Shown: one piece after another, positions 20,597 to 32,249 of the stretch
Layout: each line of letters begins with the position of its first letter
How positions within the stretch are numbered: the stretch's first letter is position 1
Origin: Corynespora cassiicola
Taxonomy: Eukaryota; Ascomycota; Dothideomycetes; Pleosporales; Corynesporascaceae
Assembly (NCBI GenBank): GCA_022059125.1
Contig: JAEUWY010000006.1
Coordinates: 1,364,001 to 1,428,000, forward strand
DNA length: 64,000 bases
Direction: 5' to 3'
Translations under genes and position numbers: made by a program
The notes under the pieces: generated by a model
The model's database searches: none
Seen by the model: only the letters and a program-made list of their open reading frames with translations
What the model was told of the DNA's origin: nothing

Positions 20597-23563
20597 CTAC
20601 AGACTCATCGTCAGCCACTCCCATTCTTGGGGCCCGCTTGACTGCAGGCCTTGTCCCATGGCGCCCATGGGAAGACTGCCCAAGTTCTGGTTTTGCAACG
20701 TGTTGGATGCAACAACAGTCGACTCTCTTCTCCGAGCGCCCGACGGCGCCTTTCCGCTGGTGTCCTCTGCATCGGCCATTTCCAACTCCTGCACGCCACT
20801 CTTGCTCTGCCGGCGCGTCTTCTTGGGTGCCACGTTGACTGCACGGTTCTGAGCAGTGGTGCCCGTGTTGTTAGCAACTTGTTGCTTGGGTGGACCAGGT
20901 GCGATAGGAACCACACCGCCAGACTTCGCGCTTGCCATGGCACCTGACGCCGAATTGGCGCCACTCGCGCCTGTTGCCCCAACGCCGACAGACCCAGTCG
21001 ACTTGGGCGATTCGGAATCAGCGTGACTCGCTTTGGCGGACGTGGGTGTCGTGACGGGCGTTTGCGCAATCGAGTTCTTCCGGGACGACTTCTTGGACGA
21101 CCGCGTCGAGGCGGAGCCAACAGGAGCGGAGTTGCCGCTCCCGCGATTGCGCTTCTTGATGACGTCTGTCTTGAGCGACAGCGGGCGTACGACGCCATGC
21201 AGCTTCAGGAAGAGCCCGCATGCGTTGCAGAGAGGCTGACCCTCGGGGTTGCGACGCCAAAGCGGCGTGGTCTGAGTAAAGCAGTTGGTGCAGGTCGTGG
21301 GAACGCTGCCCTGCTCACCCTGCTTTGTTCCACCCGGACTGGCAGGTCGCGAGGGAGCCGCCGAACTAAAACCAGACTCTGGAGGGGAGCTGGGGGATGA
21401 CTGGGTAAGCCCATGGAGTCGCTGATGGGCTAGGCCAGCTGCGTTTGGTGTCGAGCTGGTGCGGGGAATCTTCTGCCGACGGGGGTCATTTCCACGATTG
21501 CGGATGTCACTCACAGAGGCGGCCGAGCCGTGGGTTCGGCCTAGGCTGCCTCCAGGGCTCCAATGATCTTGCGGTGAGGGCACCATTTCGGTCGGGCCGA
21601 TGGTTACGGTCTTCCGCGGGGGGCCCGCCGGGTAGCGCGCTGGCATGGGATTGAAGGTGTTGGACAGGTTGGTTTCCCACTGGAAGCCAGCGGTGAAATC
21701 GAGCGATCCATCGTCCATCGGCGAGTAATCAGATTGCGACGGCATGTTCCTGTCCGCAAACGCACTACCCTCATCTTCTTCGGCGTCCGAGTCGGCACCG
21801 AAGGTGAACATGTTCTCGCTTCGCGGTGGCTGCATGTTGTCCTGTCGCAGCGGGAGATTGTGGAGCACCTGGGAGGGCTCGACATGGCCAGGCTGGCCGA
21901 ACGAGGACGTGGAGAAGGGCGCGGATGCGCTCGCGTTGCTCACGGCACTGAACATGGAGTCGCCAGTGGCGCCGGGGTTGAAAATGTACTGAGGCTGCAT
22001 GGACGTGGACAGGTTGGACGGGCGGTGGGGTCCGTACGAAGCGCCGCCGTGCGGGCCTCGAATGTCCATGCCGTTGCGATCAAAGTACATTTGGTTTTCC
22101 TCGGCCATGGGCTGGGGGGTGGACACGGTGGACGGGAAGGCGGAGCTAGGTGGCGAGTAGTAGTCGGTCGAGTTCAAGGAGGAGGCCATGGAGTTTGGGT
22201 TGTAGAGGTTGCCGTACGAGGCGTTCTGGTTCATGAGGGGCGAGCCGACTGGCGAGAAGCCAAAGTTCTGCTGGAAGGGGCCAGCTGAGCTTATGATGGG
22301 GTCCTCGTGGAGCTGGAAGGTGTCTATGGAGAAGGGGACTGAGGGCTGGGGGGCCTGGAAGGTGGACGACGGCGGCATCGAGTGGTGATCCAGCGAGTAC
22401 GAGTTCAGTGCTGCCTCTGCCTCGGGGTCGTTTGGGATCATGATGCTGTTCACGGGAGGAACCTGGGGGGAGGCTTCTGCTCGCCGCTTGGGAGGCTGAT
22501 AAGGAATTAGCTGGTGGACACCAAGGGCAGAGGGGCAGGCAGATAAGGCACGTACTCGTCGCTCGTCAATGCTGGTTTTGCGAACGTGCCTCTGGACATA
22601 GCCAAACTCATTCTCTCGAATGATGGCGGGAGGGACTGAAGGAGCGGAGGCGCGGGCGAGGGAGTGGGTTTGGTCGTGGGATTGATTAGCCTTCCTTATC
22701 GGTATCGCTGGGGCGGTTGCATTGGAGGGTGCTCGCATCTCATTCGACGGAGACGGAGGCAGGCCCGCAGGGGAAGCCACCGACGAGGGAAATATAAATT
22801 CGTCGAGATTCATGGCGTCTGGGGCCTGTGCCTGGGCCTGCTGGTCCACAGACTTTCTCAATTGTGCGATCCCGCTCGGGGCGCTCTTGAGTGCGGGCCG
22901 TGCAGGCATGGCGGAGGCGGGCGGCGGGGGCTTCATGTCGTTCCGCTGCTGGGCGAGTCTGGTTGCGAAAAGGCAATTGTTAGCTTCAGCGTGTCCGAGT
23001 TGCAGGGTGGTTTGGGTCGCAGTCAGCGGCGAGCCATGGCGTGTTCCGTACCCTTTATTGCGATCGAGCTCGGCACGCCGCATGCTCATGGCCATCATTC
23101 GCCAGGTCAGATTCTCCATGCGCTCCGCATTTGGGAGCTGGGTTCTCGCCTTGGAGTACAGCTTCCATATCTGAGTCGCGAGCGGGTCGTTCTTCTGCAT
23201 TTCCTCTGGAGAGCCCATGTCGGCGGCATGCGCATCGTTGGCCAGCGTTGGGAATATTGAGTGCTCCAGCATGCCCTGGCGCGCGGCCACGTCGTCGGGC
23301 GAGAAGTCCAGGTTGGAGTCCAGGTTGGTGGAGGGGTGGAGGGACTGTTGGGGGGTGTGGTATTGTTGGTTGTGGTGGTGCTGGTGGTGGTGGTGGTGCC
23401 GGGGGGAGGAGGGGGAGTCTGGCAGGTCGCAGTCTGCGGCCACGGGCGAAAAGCGCACTCGGGCAGCGGCTCGTGGTGAGGTGGATGATGTAGGGAAGGG
23501 CTGCTGATCGGCGGCGCTGAACAGCGTCGACAGCACCCCACGCTGGTTGACCCCAGAGCCCAT
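20597..23563 (-). CDS. areA: GATA-type nitrogen regulatory transcription factor AreA/NIT2
   Basis: Global activator of nitrogen catabolic genes. A single GATA zinc finger ([19 protein letters not shown], then [16 protein letters not shown]) is followed by a basic tail with KKRNR. The N-terminal family block reads [16 protein letters not shown] and [15 protein letters not shown]. The C-terminus ends EWEWLTMSL, the conserved tail where the repressor NmrA binds in homologues. The DNA is open throughout, but two segments are introns by splice signals and comparison: 22959-23051 (93 bp, GTACGG, GCTAAC, CCAG) and 22496-22555 (60 bp, GTACGT, GCTAAT, CAG). Spliced length is about 937 residues from Met at 23563; an upstream in-frame Met at 23704 gives 984. 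A His-rich tract lies near the N-terminus. The finger motif and tail make the assignment firm; only the start is open. Confidence 0.95.
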   Translation of the reverse strand: MGSGVNQRGVLSTLFSAADQQPFPTSSTSPRAAARVRFSPVAADCDLPDSPSSPRHHHHHQHHHNQQYHTPQQSLHPSTNLDSNLDFSPDDVAARQGMLEHSIFPTLANDAHAADMGSPEEMQKNDPLATQIWKLYSKARTQLPNAERMENLTWRMMAMSMRRAELDRNKGYGTRHGSPLTATQTTLQLGHAEANNCLFATRLAQQRNDMKPPPPASAMPARPALKSAPSGIAQLRKSVDQQAQAQAPDAMNLDEFIFPSSVASPAGLPPSPSNEMRAPSNATAPAIPIRKANQSHDQTHSLARASAPSVPPAIIRENEFGYVQRHVRKTSIDERRVRALSACPSALGVHQLIPYQPPKRRAEASPQVPPVNSIMIPNDPEAEAALNSYSLDHHSMPPSSTFQAPQPSVPFSIDTFQLHEDPIISSAGPFQQNFGFSPVGSPLMNQNASYGNLYNPNSMASSLNSTDYYSPPSSAFPSTVSTPQPMAEENQMYFDRNGMDIRGPHGGASYGPHRPSNLSTSMQPQYIFNPGATGDSMFSAVSNASASAPFSTSSFGQPGHVEPSQVLHNLPLRQDNMQPPRSENMFTFGADSDAEEDEGSAFADRNMPSQSDYSPMDDGSLDFTAGFQWETNLSNTFNPMPARYPAGPPRKTVTIGPTEMVPSPQDHWSPGGSLGRTHGSAASVSDIRNRGNDPRRQKIPRTSSTPNAAGLAHQRLHGLTQSSPSSPPESGFSSAAPSRPASPGGTKQGEQGSVPTTCTNCFTQTTPLWRRNPEGQPLCNACGLFLKLHGVVRPLSLKTDVIKKRNRGSGNSAPVGSASTRSSKKSSRKNSIAQTPVTTPTSAKASHADSESPKSTGSVGVGATGASGANSASGAMASAKSGGVVPIAPGPPKQQVANNTGTTAQNRAVNVAPKKTRRQSKSGVQELEMADAEDTSGKAPSGARRRESTVVASNTLQNQNLGSLPMGAMGQGLQSSGPQEWEWLTMSL

Positions 23564-25415
23564 TGTTGCGCAGAATCCTGGGGGTGTGCTCTGGCCGCGG
23601 CAGTGGATGCGGGCGTGACTTGTGGGATCTTGGGAGCTGAGTGGGATTGCCTTTTTTTGCTTCTGGGGAGCAGCAGCACAGCACGAGGGCGCAAGACGGG
23701 CCAATGCGCAGCGGGTTGAGAGGTGCGACAGGGCGACCAGGTCGGGGAGATTTCAATCAAGCACGCACACAGGGCGACGCCTGGATGAGCTGCAGAGGGC
23801 AGAGTTGCAGCGTGCCAGGCGGGCAGCTAGTGGGAGCAGAGAGGGTACCAGGCTTGGCCGGGGTGGGTTCGTCGCGCTGCACGCACGCAGCTGCACGCAC
23901 GAGGGTCGACGACAGCCGTGACGCTGCGGCGGCGGCCTGGCTGGGCTTGGGTCGCTCGGGCCTTCTGGGGGGTGGGTGCTGGGCCTTGCGGGCGAGAGAG
24001 AGTGGGTTGTCGAGGCAGGCTGCGGTATGGATGCGGAATGGATGCGGTATGGAGAGGCGTGCGCGAGCGACAATGGCGAGGGCGTGTGGGGGTCGGGCCA
24101 ATGGCGTCGGGGGTGAAGGAGCCCAAGGCGAGCCAAACGGCAGCGCACCCTCGAGCGTGGCCCAGGGAGGCCCACGGAGGCCCAGGTAGGCCCAGGTGAG
24201 GCCCCAGGGAAGGCCAGGATGCGCAGCCGCCGCGTCGTGCGTGCTGGGGCGTGCTGGGGCGCGCTGGGGACACTGGGCCCAAAGCGCCGTCCAGCGCCGT
24301 CGCAGCAGCCCTCGAGGGCGTCGGCGCACCTGTCAAAAAACCTACTCGGTGGCCGTCTGCCGTCCCAGCACTGCTAGCACTCACTGCTAACACTGCTAGC
24401 CCTCGTCGACGGCCTGCACTGTAGCCCTCGCAGCCGGCCTAGCAGCACCGCCAGCACCGCCAGCGCCCAGTCGAAACCGCAGCGTGCCGGCCGCCGCGCG
24501 CGGGCCCGTCGCCAGGCTCGCTTCTGAGGCCGTTGAGGGCGGGCGTGCAATGGCAGCAGCGAGCGGGCGACGTCGTCGGTGACCCTTTCGCCCTGGGCCC
24601 TACCGGCCCTAGGCCTGCAGCACGCCGCGGCATCCCTGTCTGCGAGCGCCAGGGCCGTGCAGGCCGCGAAACACCTCGCAGTGTAGCTGCCGACCTGCTC
24701 GGAGCAGTACACCGCACGCCTGTCTTGGACTCTCTCTCGCTGCGCGCCTGCGAGCCGGCCACGGCCACGGCCACGGCCACGGGCAAGCAGCACACCACCT
24801 GGCACGGCGCACAAAGAAGCAAGGACAGCACACATGCAATCCAATAGTACCAGGCAATAGGTGCTTGACAGCGCTGCTGGAGCCTCAACGCCCCGCCCCG
24901 ACCTCCCGCCGTTGGATGGTTCGCCCAAGCACGCTGTGGCGCGCCGTCCTCTCCGCCCCTTGGAGCCCGTCGTCTACGGGAAAAGACAATTCGCGGATGC
25001 GCCGCCGCTGATTGGCCGCCGCCCTGCGCCCTCACTGGCCGCCTTCTCCTGCTTTTGCGCATAATCAACACGGTCGGCGCCGCGACTGGCCTGCGTGCCT
25101 CGCCCGTTGCCCATCGCAGCCGACGCCGGCCGCTTCGGGCACAGGCCAGCGCAAGCCAGCACAAGCCAGAGGGGCTGCTCGCCGTCGCCGTCACCGTCGC
25201 CGTCGCCGTGGCGAGGGCTGCGGCCGCCAGCTCCCCAATCTCCTTGGTTTACCCGGCAGAGGAGGCTGCCTTCCGACCTGCGAAAACGGTCCGAGGACCC
25301 CCTTCCTGCTTTTCCCGACGCTGCCTCCCTCCAGCCTGCTAGCCTCCGCCGTGCCCACCGTGTCCACCGCGTCCTGCCTCGATCTCAGGGTCTCTTTTGG
25401 GCTCCACTCTTTATT

Positions 25416-25437
25416 GCTTGCTTGCTTGCTTGCTTGC
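25416..25437. repeat. CTTG tetranucleotide microsatellite
   Basis: A perfect tandem of the tetranucleotide GCTT, about five and a half copies, in the GC-rich areA upstream region. Confidence 0.8.
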
Positions 25438-28400
25438 ACGAGGCCCGTGTCGGCACGTGTGCCTGGTTAAAATTAAACCCGCCTCTCTCTCCACAGCCAG
25501 CCCTGAGCCCGGCCGCCAACGCGCCCAACTGCCTCACCACACGGCGAGGGGCGGAGAGGGGGTGTCTCCACTGCTACTCCAGATGGACCCTGTTTTACCC
25601 TGTTTTGCCCTCAGTCCCGCCTCGATTCTAGATTCCCATGGCAACCAGAGGGGGCATGGATTGACTGAGCATCGGCTCTGCGGTCCACGCACCCAGCACC
25701 GCTCCACTTCCAAGTCGCCTTCAGGAGCTGGCCCAATGCGGACTTCTGTGGTAGTCTGATGCCTCACGTGGCCCCGGACGAGAACCACGGTACGTACTTG
25801 GGGTACCTAGGTACCTCTGGTGATTGGGGAGCCTGCAGTGCGCCTCCTTCGGAGTGGCGCGCCCCTCGTTAAAATTAAGCACACGACCATCTCATGTTCT
25901 GCTCATGAGTTGCGGCAGCTAGCCGTGGCCAAATTGCTTTTTCATGCTGACGAACAATGGAACACGTCCCCGCAGGGATATCACGATCTACGCATGGCTG
26001 TCAGGATCGAGACCGTTTGGGACAGCTTCCCGCTGCACCCACACGCACGCCCGCAACCACGCCCACAGCCCGCCCACAGCCCCCGACCAACCCACAGCCC
26101 ACAGCCCACGGCCCCGTAGGATTCACAAGAGGCTGGCAGATGCAATGTGGTGGAGTACGGGTGGAAGTTGCCTCTGCAGGCCGCCAATAGTCCCTGGGGA
26201 TTGGAACTCGTCACTCTGTAGACTTGCGGCATGTCGACGAATTTGTGGATGCAGCGTTGCACTTTAGCCGCCATCACATTAATAGTGGCAATACTTGACT
26301 CCGGACGAGAAGGATGGTGAGCCAATGCAGATTAAAACCCGGTGGGAATTGATCGGTAGCCTTGGGTCTAACGTACAAGGAGCTGCTCTAGGAGCGACTC
26401 ATAGTCTGGCCCACCGGGGCTGGGCTTGACGTCGTGTGTTTACTTACCGCAAGCCATTCGCTTTGTCGAGTCGTTGCGTAGCTTTCACATGCTCGCTGCC
26501 CCTCCACCGCTACCGGTCCCCGTCCACCGCCACTATTACGCCTGCCCTCCCTGCTACCACCACCGCCGCCGCCCGACAGGCAGAGTACCGGTGGTCATTC
26601 CTATTCTCGACTTTGACCACCACCCCACCGCCTCGGGCGTGGCGTGGCGTGAAACACAGGTCATCTGGGGCCTCGCACAGTACGTCGTACATGACGCTGC
26701 CACCCTCGTCTGACGCGGAGCCGCTGCGACTGCCGTCGTGCTCATGTATAGTACGTCCCAGGAGTGGCAGGGTGCCAGCTGCTCACTGACCGAAAACGAT
26801 CTAGATAGCGTGGGGGTGGATGCAGCATCCCTGCGCTTACGTGCAGAAGCGCATTTGAGCCTAGATCACCTTTTGAACCGATGAAATCCGCTAGAGCTGC
26901 CGGCCTAGCTTTGGCCTGTGAATTGTCCAGCCCAGCGCAGGCCCTGGGAGCGCATTGGAAATTTTGCCGACCTTACCTTTGAGCTCATTCGGTCTTTTTT
27001 CCTGCGACACTGGGCTTTTTCCTTTTTCCTTTTTTTTTTTCTTTCATTACGCTCAATTTCCAGGCGCACGCACGGAGTCGGACAAGGAGAGGCAGCATCA
27101 GATGGACCATGGTCAATCTGAGGCTACATGGGACGGCACAAAAGTGAGTCCGTCCAACCGCTGCTGCCGCATATCAAATGGCCGGGGGTCGGCTCGAGAC
27201 GAAGCTCTATTGAGCATGGGGGGCGAATCCGTCCGACGGCTCGTGGGGAGGCGTGCTGATATCGGGGGACTTTTCGTGGGGGTTATCCAATTTATTTTGT
27301 CTCGCCTGGAAGAGACAGCTCGCACACCGATCATCAGGTGGGGGATTCGTCCCGGCGGCACGCCCCGACTGCCACAGCGACAACACGAGAGGGTCTGCTC
27401 GTGTGTCCGCGGATGCGGATGCCCTCGTCCAGCGTCGCGTGCTCGCATCCAGACGTCGCCCACCCTCATCGCCGATGTCCCGCACCTCCCTCGGGCGTGT
27501 CCCGAAGCGCGCCTTGCCTGAATCATCGTGGATGTCTTGGAGAAGCGTGACTGGATATCCTCCACCGTCTACCCTTGCAAAGGCACTGTAGCGTAAGCTT
27601 ACTGTCCCGTACTCCGTCGTGGTGCTGGTTGGGTGGGGTGGGCACAGCATAGTAATCCGCGATAAGGGTGGGTGTTGCGACAGCATCGGCGGCGGCGGCA
27701 GCGACGGGCGACAGGCGACGGCGACGCTCAGGTCCCGTGATCATGTACCAACATCCATACCTCCCAGATACCCGATCCATCCTGCAACCGTCATCGCACT
27801 TGGTCCATAGTAGTAATCGTCCGTCTAGTCGTTGAGGCGTCCATCGTAGGGCTGAGGCTTGGCGTCGACGATGCAGGTACCGGCAGCGTCGACGGGCGGA
27901 GCGGAGAGGGGCCAGCGGGGAAGGAGTCGAAATCCAGGAATAGGTCGCAAGACCAGCTTCAACGTCGGCAGGAGGGAGGTGTTAATTTATACAGGCCGCA
28001 GAGGACGTGCCCAGCGGTCAAGGGCTGATACCATCGCAGCTTATCTTTGCGAGATTGATAACATCATCCAGCACCAAGTTTCGCAACCTACCAATTACGG
28101 CCACTTCAGTGGTCACCCTCTGCCAACATTGGGTGCTAGGGGTATTTGTTTCTGCAGCGCGCCCACGGGGTACAAGGAAAGGGCAGAGCATATCACCGCC
28201 TTTTAGTCGTCCTGGCAGGGCGAGCTTCCTATCAGGGTACTCGAAGCAATCTTATCAGGACGCACAGAAGCATGACTTGCATTTCGTTGATTCAGGGCTA
28301 AGCTGCTCCCAGCCAACCCAGCCAACAGCGACGGCTCCAAGCAGATAAGGCTCCTCAGACCCTGCGTTTCGTGGCCCTGATCGCTCCGTGCTCGACTCCC

Positions 28401-28807
28401 AAAACCCAGACGGCGCTGTGAGGGCTGACATGGCCGACGGCGCGCCCTCTCAGACGCCGCTCGATTAGGCAGGATGCTCATCTTCAACCTGCCCTCCAAC
28501 CCCCACAGAGCCTCACTTAAACTTTGCGAGCAGACTGCATCCCATACAGCCCATGCTGCTGTCATTCGCCGCTGCGACTATGTGGTGATATCTGCTTGAC
28601 CGCCTGTGCCTCGCCATTGGCCTCCTTGGTGCCTCCTTAGACGAGCTGATAAGCCTTCGCCGTCTCGTCTCTGCAATGTGTTCGTACACCGTGGCTTGAT
28701 GAAACCGGTATTCCTGCGCCATTGGGATAACCCCTTCCGACTTTCCTATCTCTTCCCCGCACTGCCCCCATCACGAGATATCGGGCTGCCTCTCTCATTA
28801 GACAGGA

Positions 28808-28808
28808 G

Positions 28809-28851
<43 letters not shown>

Positions 28852-28866
28852 CTTGCCTGCCTGCTG
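28808..28866. repeat. CCTG/CTGC tetranucleotide microsatellite
   Basis: About fourteen copies of the unit CTGC with one C-to-T interruption near 28853. It lies just beyond the 3' end of HSK3. Confidence 0.85.
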
Positions 28867-28917
28867 CCGTGTGCTCCTGCACCAGGTCGCGTGCGATTCA
28901 AATATCCCCTTCCGCCT

Positions 28918-29296
28918 TCACTTGTCCTGCTCGCGCGACCCCGCAGTCCCCGCTTCACCATCGCCGCCCTTGACCGTTTCTTCGCCTAGTACTTTGCTAG
29001 CCGCCATAAACCTGCCAGATTGACCGATTAGCCAGTGCTCGCCTGCCAGGACCACGACAATTCCAGCCAAAGGACCCCTCAAAGGAACCAGCTTACATGG
29101 CACCTGCATAGCCTCCAAGGCCACGCATGTCTTGGGCCTGTCCCGCTGTCATACGCATAAGACTCTCGAGGTCCGCCATGTTCGCCGTCAGTTGGGCAAG
29201 TTGGGCCTGTAGGTGCGACAGTTGACGGGGCTTCTGCGAAGGCATCGTGCTCAGCCGGGAAGAGGCGCTTGGTTGGGATCGCTGGTGGTTCGACAT
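28918..29296 (-). CDS. HSK3: DASH complex subunit Hsk3
   Basis: Small coiled-coil subunit of the DASH/Dam1 ring that couples kinetochores to spindle microtubules. 97 residues in two exons (29097-29296 and 28918-29011). The core RQLSHLQAQLAQLTANMADL followed by LMRMTAGQAQDMRGLG matches the Hsk3 signature. Splicing across an 85 bp intron (GTAAGC at 29096, CAG at 29012) adds FMAASKVLGEE, which extends this conserved C-terminus; without splicing the frame ends at once. A Ser/Gln-rich N-terminus precedes the helix. It is divergent from the membrane-protein gene at 29625, with 328 bp between starts. Confidence 0.85.
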
Positions 29297-29624
29297 TACG
29301 ACGGTTCTCGGAATTATTTGCGAATTAGTCGACTGGATCGTGGCGGGAGTAAGGGCGGACGTTGTCGCCGTGTTTGTTGTGGAGGAGCTCAGGTGGGGGG
29401 CGCGTCGCTCTTGCCCGCGGAGAAGGGAGAAAATCAGATCTGGCTTGGCGCTCGGCCACCCATGGAGCTTTCCAACAGCTCCTTGACAGCTCTCCAACTT
29501 CAACCTCAACCTCACCTCCATCTCACCGTCGCTCCTCTGGATAGGCTTGCCCACCTGTGCCGACAGCCGTCTCCATCGCATCGCGTCGCGTCGCATCAAC
29601 CGGAAGCCCTCTCCCACCGCCATC
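29297..29624. promoter_or_regulatory. Shared divergent promoter (HSK3 / 92-residue membrane protein)
   Basis: 328 bp between divergent start codons. The half next to 29625 is pyrimidine-rich on the plus strand. No TATA box was recognised. Confidence 0.45.
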
Positions 29625-30056
29625 ATGTCGACGCCACAGGCACAGGCTGTCCGCCGCTGGATCCTCACTGGTGCAATCACTGCCATCACCGTCACCGGAG
29701 CTATCTACGGAGCCGGACTCAAATCGAAACAAGAGTTCAAGCAGGTGCGTCGCCATCAGAGAGAGACTGTGCAGCATATCCTGCCACCGATGGACATGAG
29801 TTGCCCAACTTTTTGTCAAGCAACCCCACCGTCCATCGTGCTCTGACTTGGTCCCGTAACACTGGTACGAACACGACACTAATGTTTCTCGGCATAGGAG
29901 AGGAAACGCGTCCTCGAAGCCACTCCCGAAGACATGATTGCTCAACTACAAGTCGCACGTTCCGAATTGGTCAACAAGAAGTCGGAGCTGGAAAGGAAGA
30001 TCGCCAGGTTCACCGAGCGACAGCAGGAGAAGGAACGCGGGTCGGATACGAAATGA
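29625..30056 (+). CDS. Small single-pass membrane protein with C-terminal coiled coil
   Basis: Function not recognised. 92 residues in two exons (29625-29744 and 29898-30056; GTGCGT donor, CATAG acceptor, phase 0). One hydrophobic helix near residues 12-32 (WILTGAITAITVTGAIYGAGL) follows a short basic N-terminus. It is succeeded by a charged, heptad-like helix (EDMIAQLQVARSELVNKKSE, then LERKIARF) and a hydrophilic tail. The Arg-rich start plus a single helix would suit a mitochondrial inner-membrane assembly or accessory factor, but this is inference. The length and layout look like a conserved small fungal protein rather than a chance frame. Confidence 0.7.
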
Positions 30057-30065
30057 TGGCATGCG

Positions 30066-30810
30066 ATGGATACGATGAATGCTCGCGTGCCCTCAGCACC
30101 TCCGGAAGATCTCCAGAACCTTAATCGCGTCTCGCTACCGGCGCAGCGAAGACCGTCCGCAATACCGCCTAGCTGCCCCAAGATACCACAGGACGAGTCG
30201 TAAGCCCTGTGCCGAATACATTGCCAACCCCTGCGGAGAAGCATAGTGCATTTAGGTTCCACGAATGGAGTCCCATTCTGTCGGATACGACTTCGGCGAT
30301 CGGCCACATTCTTTGGGACCTACAAGACTCGTAGGGATAGGGCTCACGCTCGACCACCCGGTTTTGTGACCGCACTTTGGTGCATCTTGCAAGAGATGGA
30401 ATCGACGCATGTGCCCGCACCAACGTCTAAGCATACCTGTGCATCGAGTTGGTGTCAAGGAAAGCATACCGACCTCGTGCAAATTCTCTTCGAAAGAGCG
30501 GTCTGGACAAAGCTACCTGTTGGAAGCCTCACTTCGATATGCAGGTCTCAGTCCTGCTCACACGAATAAGCCGAGAGTCTTCCCGCGCATTTCATCACTG
30601 GTGACCCAAAATCTTATCCAGAAAACCCATCTTTTGGGGCGTGCTTGCATAACGCCTCTCGCAGCGAATAGGTCGGCTTCTCGAACATATCCGCGCGGCC
30701 TTATTGGGTCCGAGCAGGCGGAAGCGCACATGTCAAACTACGAAGCGATTTTTGAACCTTCGGCGAAGCCGGCGGAGCCATTGACTAGCCAAGGCCTATT
30801 AATGGATTGA
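30066..30810 (+). CDS. Tentative three-exon gene, unrecognised product (210 residues)
   Basis: Not recognised. Three open segments can be joined: 30066-30199 (donor GTAAGC), 30247-30330 (donor GTAGGG) and 30396-30810, with introns of 47 and 65 bp and exact frame. The model reads through RVPSAPPEDLQNLNRVSLPA, AFRFHEWSPIL, LWDLQDS and a Ser/Arg-rich C-terminus ending at TGA 30808. It starts only 10 bp after the stop of the previous gene, which is unusually close. An alternative reading is a decayed gene: the first intron is itself protein-like in one frame (VPNTLPTPAEKH), as if a frameshift had occurred. Confidence 0.3.
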
Positions 30811-32249
30811 CACTCCGGTTCTGAAGTTTAACTCGTCTTCATCTCCTCCGCCGTCTGCTGCATTCTTGTTGAACCCTTACCATGGTCCTTTCACGTGCCT
30901 GATTCATTCTCCCTCTCGTACTTCCAATGACAATATAGCGCACGACTAGGTCGCTTTCGCATTCTCTCTCGATCCCACAGTTGCCTCCCTTCGTCCCTCC
31001 AATATTGTCGATCCCTCCAACATCCCGTGTCAGGCCAAGGTCCCCCGTTGGTGCCGTGGCTAGCTTTATGCCCCACTTATATTGACCCACTCCACTGCCC
31101 TTCGCTGACCAGAGGCGTGGCCCCCAAATCGGTCCACCCCTCTACCAACAGTTCGAGACCTGCACGCGACGCGTGGAGAAGGTTACGCTTTGTCGACTAT
31201 GGTACTGCGCCTACGCAGTAAGATTGAGTGCGCTTGGCCTACCTGTCTTTGCACCTCATCCCTCCAAGAGCCATCTCGTACCTCAACCTCATCGGATTTA
31301 CGCACGACCGTCGGATCGTGACAGCTAAGCCACCAGCCGATCAAAGCCCAAGAGTTTCCAAGCAAGCATGATGACCGCATACCTCAATGAGGGGAGGTAG
31401 GGCAGCTATGGATCTTGATCTCGAATGCCCCCGATATTACGCCGAATGGCTTCGTCTCATACGAACTAAATTGCGCATAGCTTTCATGCCCTGCCTGACT
31501 ATGAAGCAGTGGATATCCAGTTCAGCTCCTAGCAACGTCACTGTTCATGTATCTAAATCCTGCAGTCTTGTTGCCCCTTCGGCATTCTGTCTGAATGCAG
31601 CAAGGCGAGCTACCCCAAGGCTCCTCGGATGCCCGCCCTGTCGTCCGAAATCGGGTCCCATCGGAACTTTTCGGCATAGTATCTATTTTATTCATCTGAA
31701 ATGGTAATCCACCTCTACAAGACCGTTACACAAAGATATCCTTCGTTCTTGAGCAGGCTTCAGCAAATATTAACGCGCCACTGCCCTGCATTCATTGACG
31801 TTCTCGGCAAAGCCGTGATGCACGTCGGCAAACCTACTGCAAGGACCTTGGTGTCGGTATCTGCCGTGCTTGCTCAGCGGGTTACGAAGAGGGGCGGCTG
31901 GCTGAACGGTTCCTTATCTCCGAATCCTTGGAATGTCACCTCAGTGTTGCCTCGAAGCAAACTCGATATGTCATGGAGGATTCTTGAGAATTGCACCTCA
32001 GGCTGCGCAGCGCGCGATCAGCTAGAGTAAACTCGGTCAATGTCGGCAAATCAGAGTGACATAGGGTCTCAGATATCATGCGGCCCAAAGAGGCTAGCTT
32101 TCCGCAACTTCACGTGAGGAATCCAAGCGTTTGCCATCAATACACTGGTGGTTTTGTAAAGCAATGTGATCCCTTTCTACCAGAAGTTATGGCTACCCTA
32201 CCATGAGTGTCACTCTACCATTCTCCCGCATGCGACATCCACGTACGTC
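30811..32249. other. Gene-free region
   Basis: No supported gene. Overlapping short frames occur on both strands without motifs. It separates the tentative gene at 30.1-30.8 kb from the stop codon of the kinase-like gene. Confidence 0.45.

Larger units (their letters stand above)
23564..28917. other. Long gene-free region upstream of areA
   Basis: About 5.3 kb with no supported gene. From 23.7 to 25.5 kb it is very GC-rich, so long frames appear on both strands by chance. It contains a GCCACG tandem near 24758-24782, a CTTG repeat at 25416-25437, a 14 bp palindrome at 25802-25815 and a CTGC/CCTG repeat at about 28808-28866. It probably includes the areA promoter and leader, and the region downstream of HSK3. 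Confidence 0.45.

Noticed and set aside
23757..25194. Several long minus-strand frames upstream of areA
   Set aside because: Overlapping frames on both strands in very GC-rich DNA, with Arg/Pro/Ala-rich chance composition and no motifs.
28808..28866. CRISPR-like or satellite array
   Set aside because: A simple tetranucleotide microsatellite without spacers.
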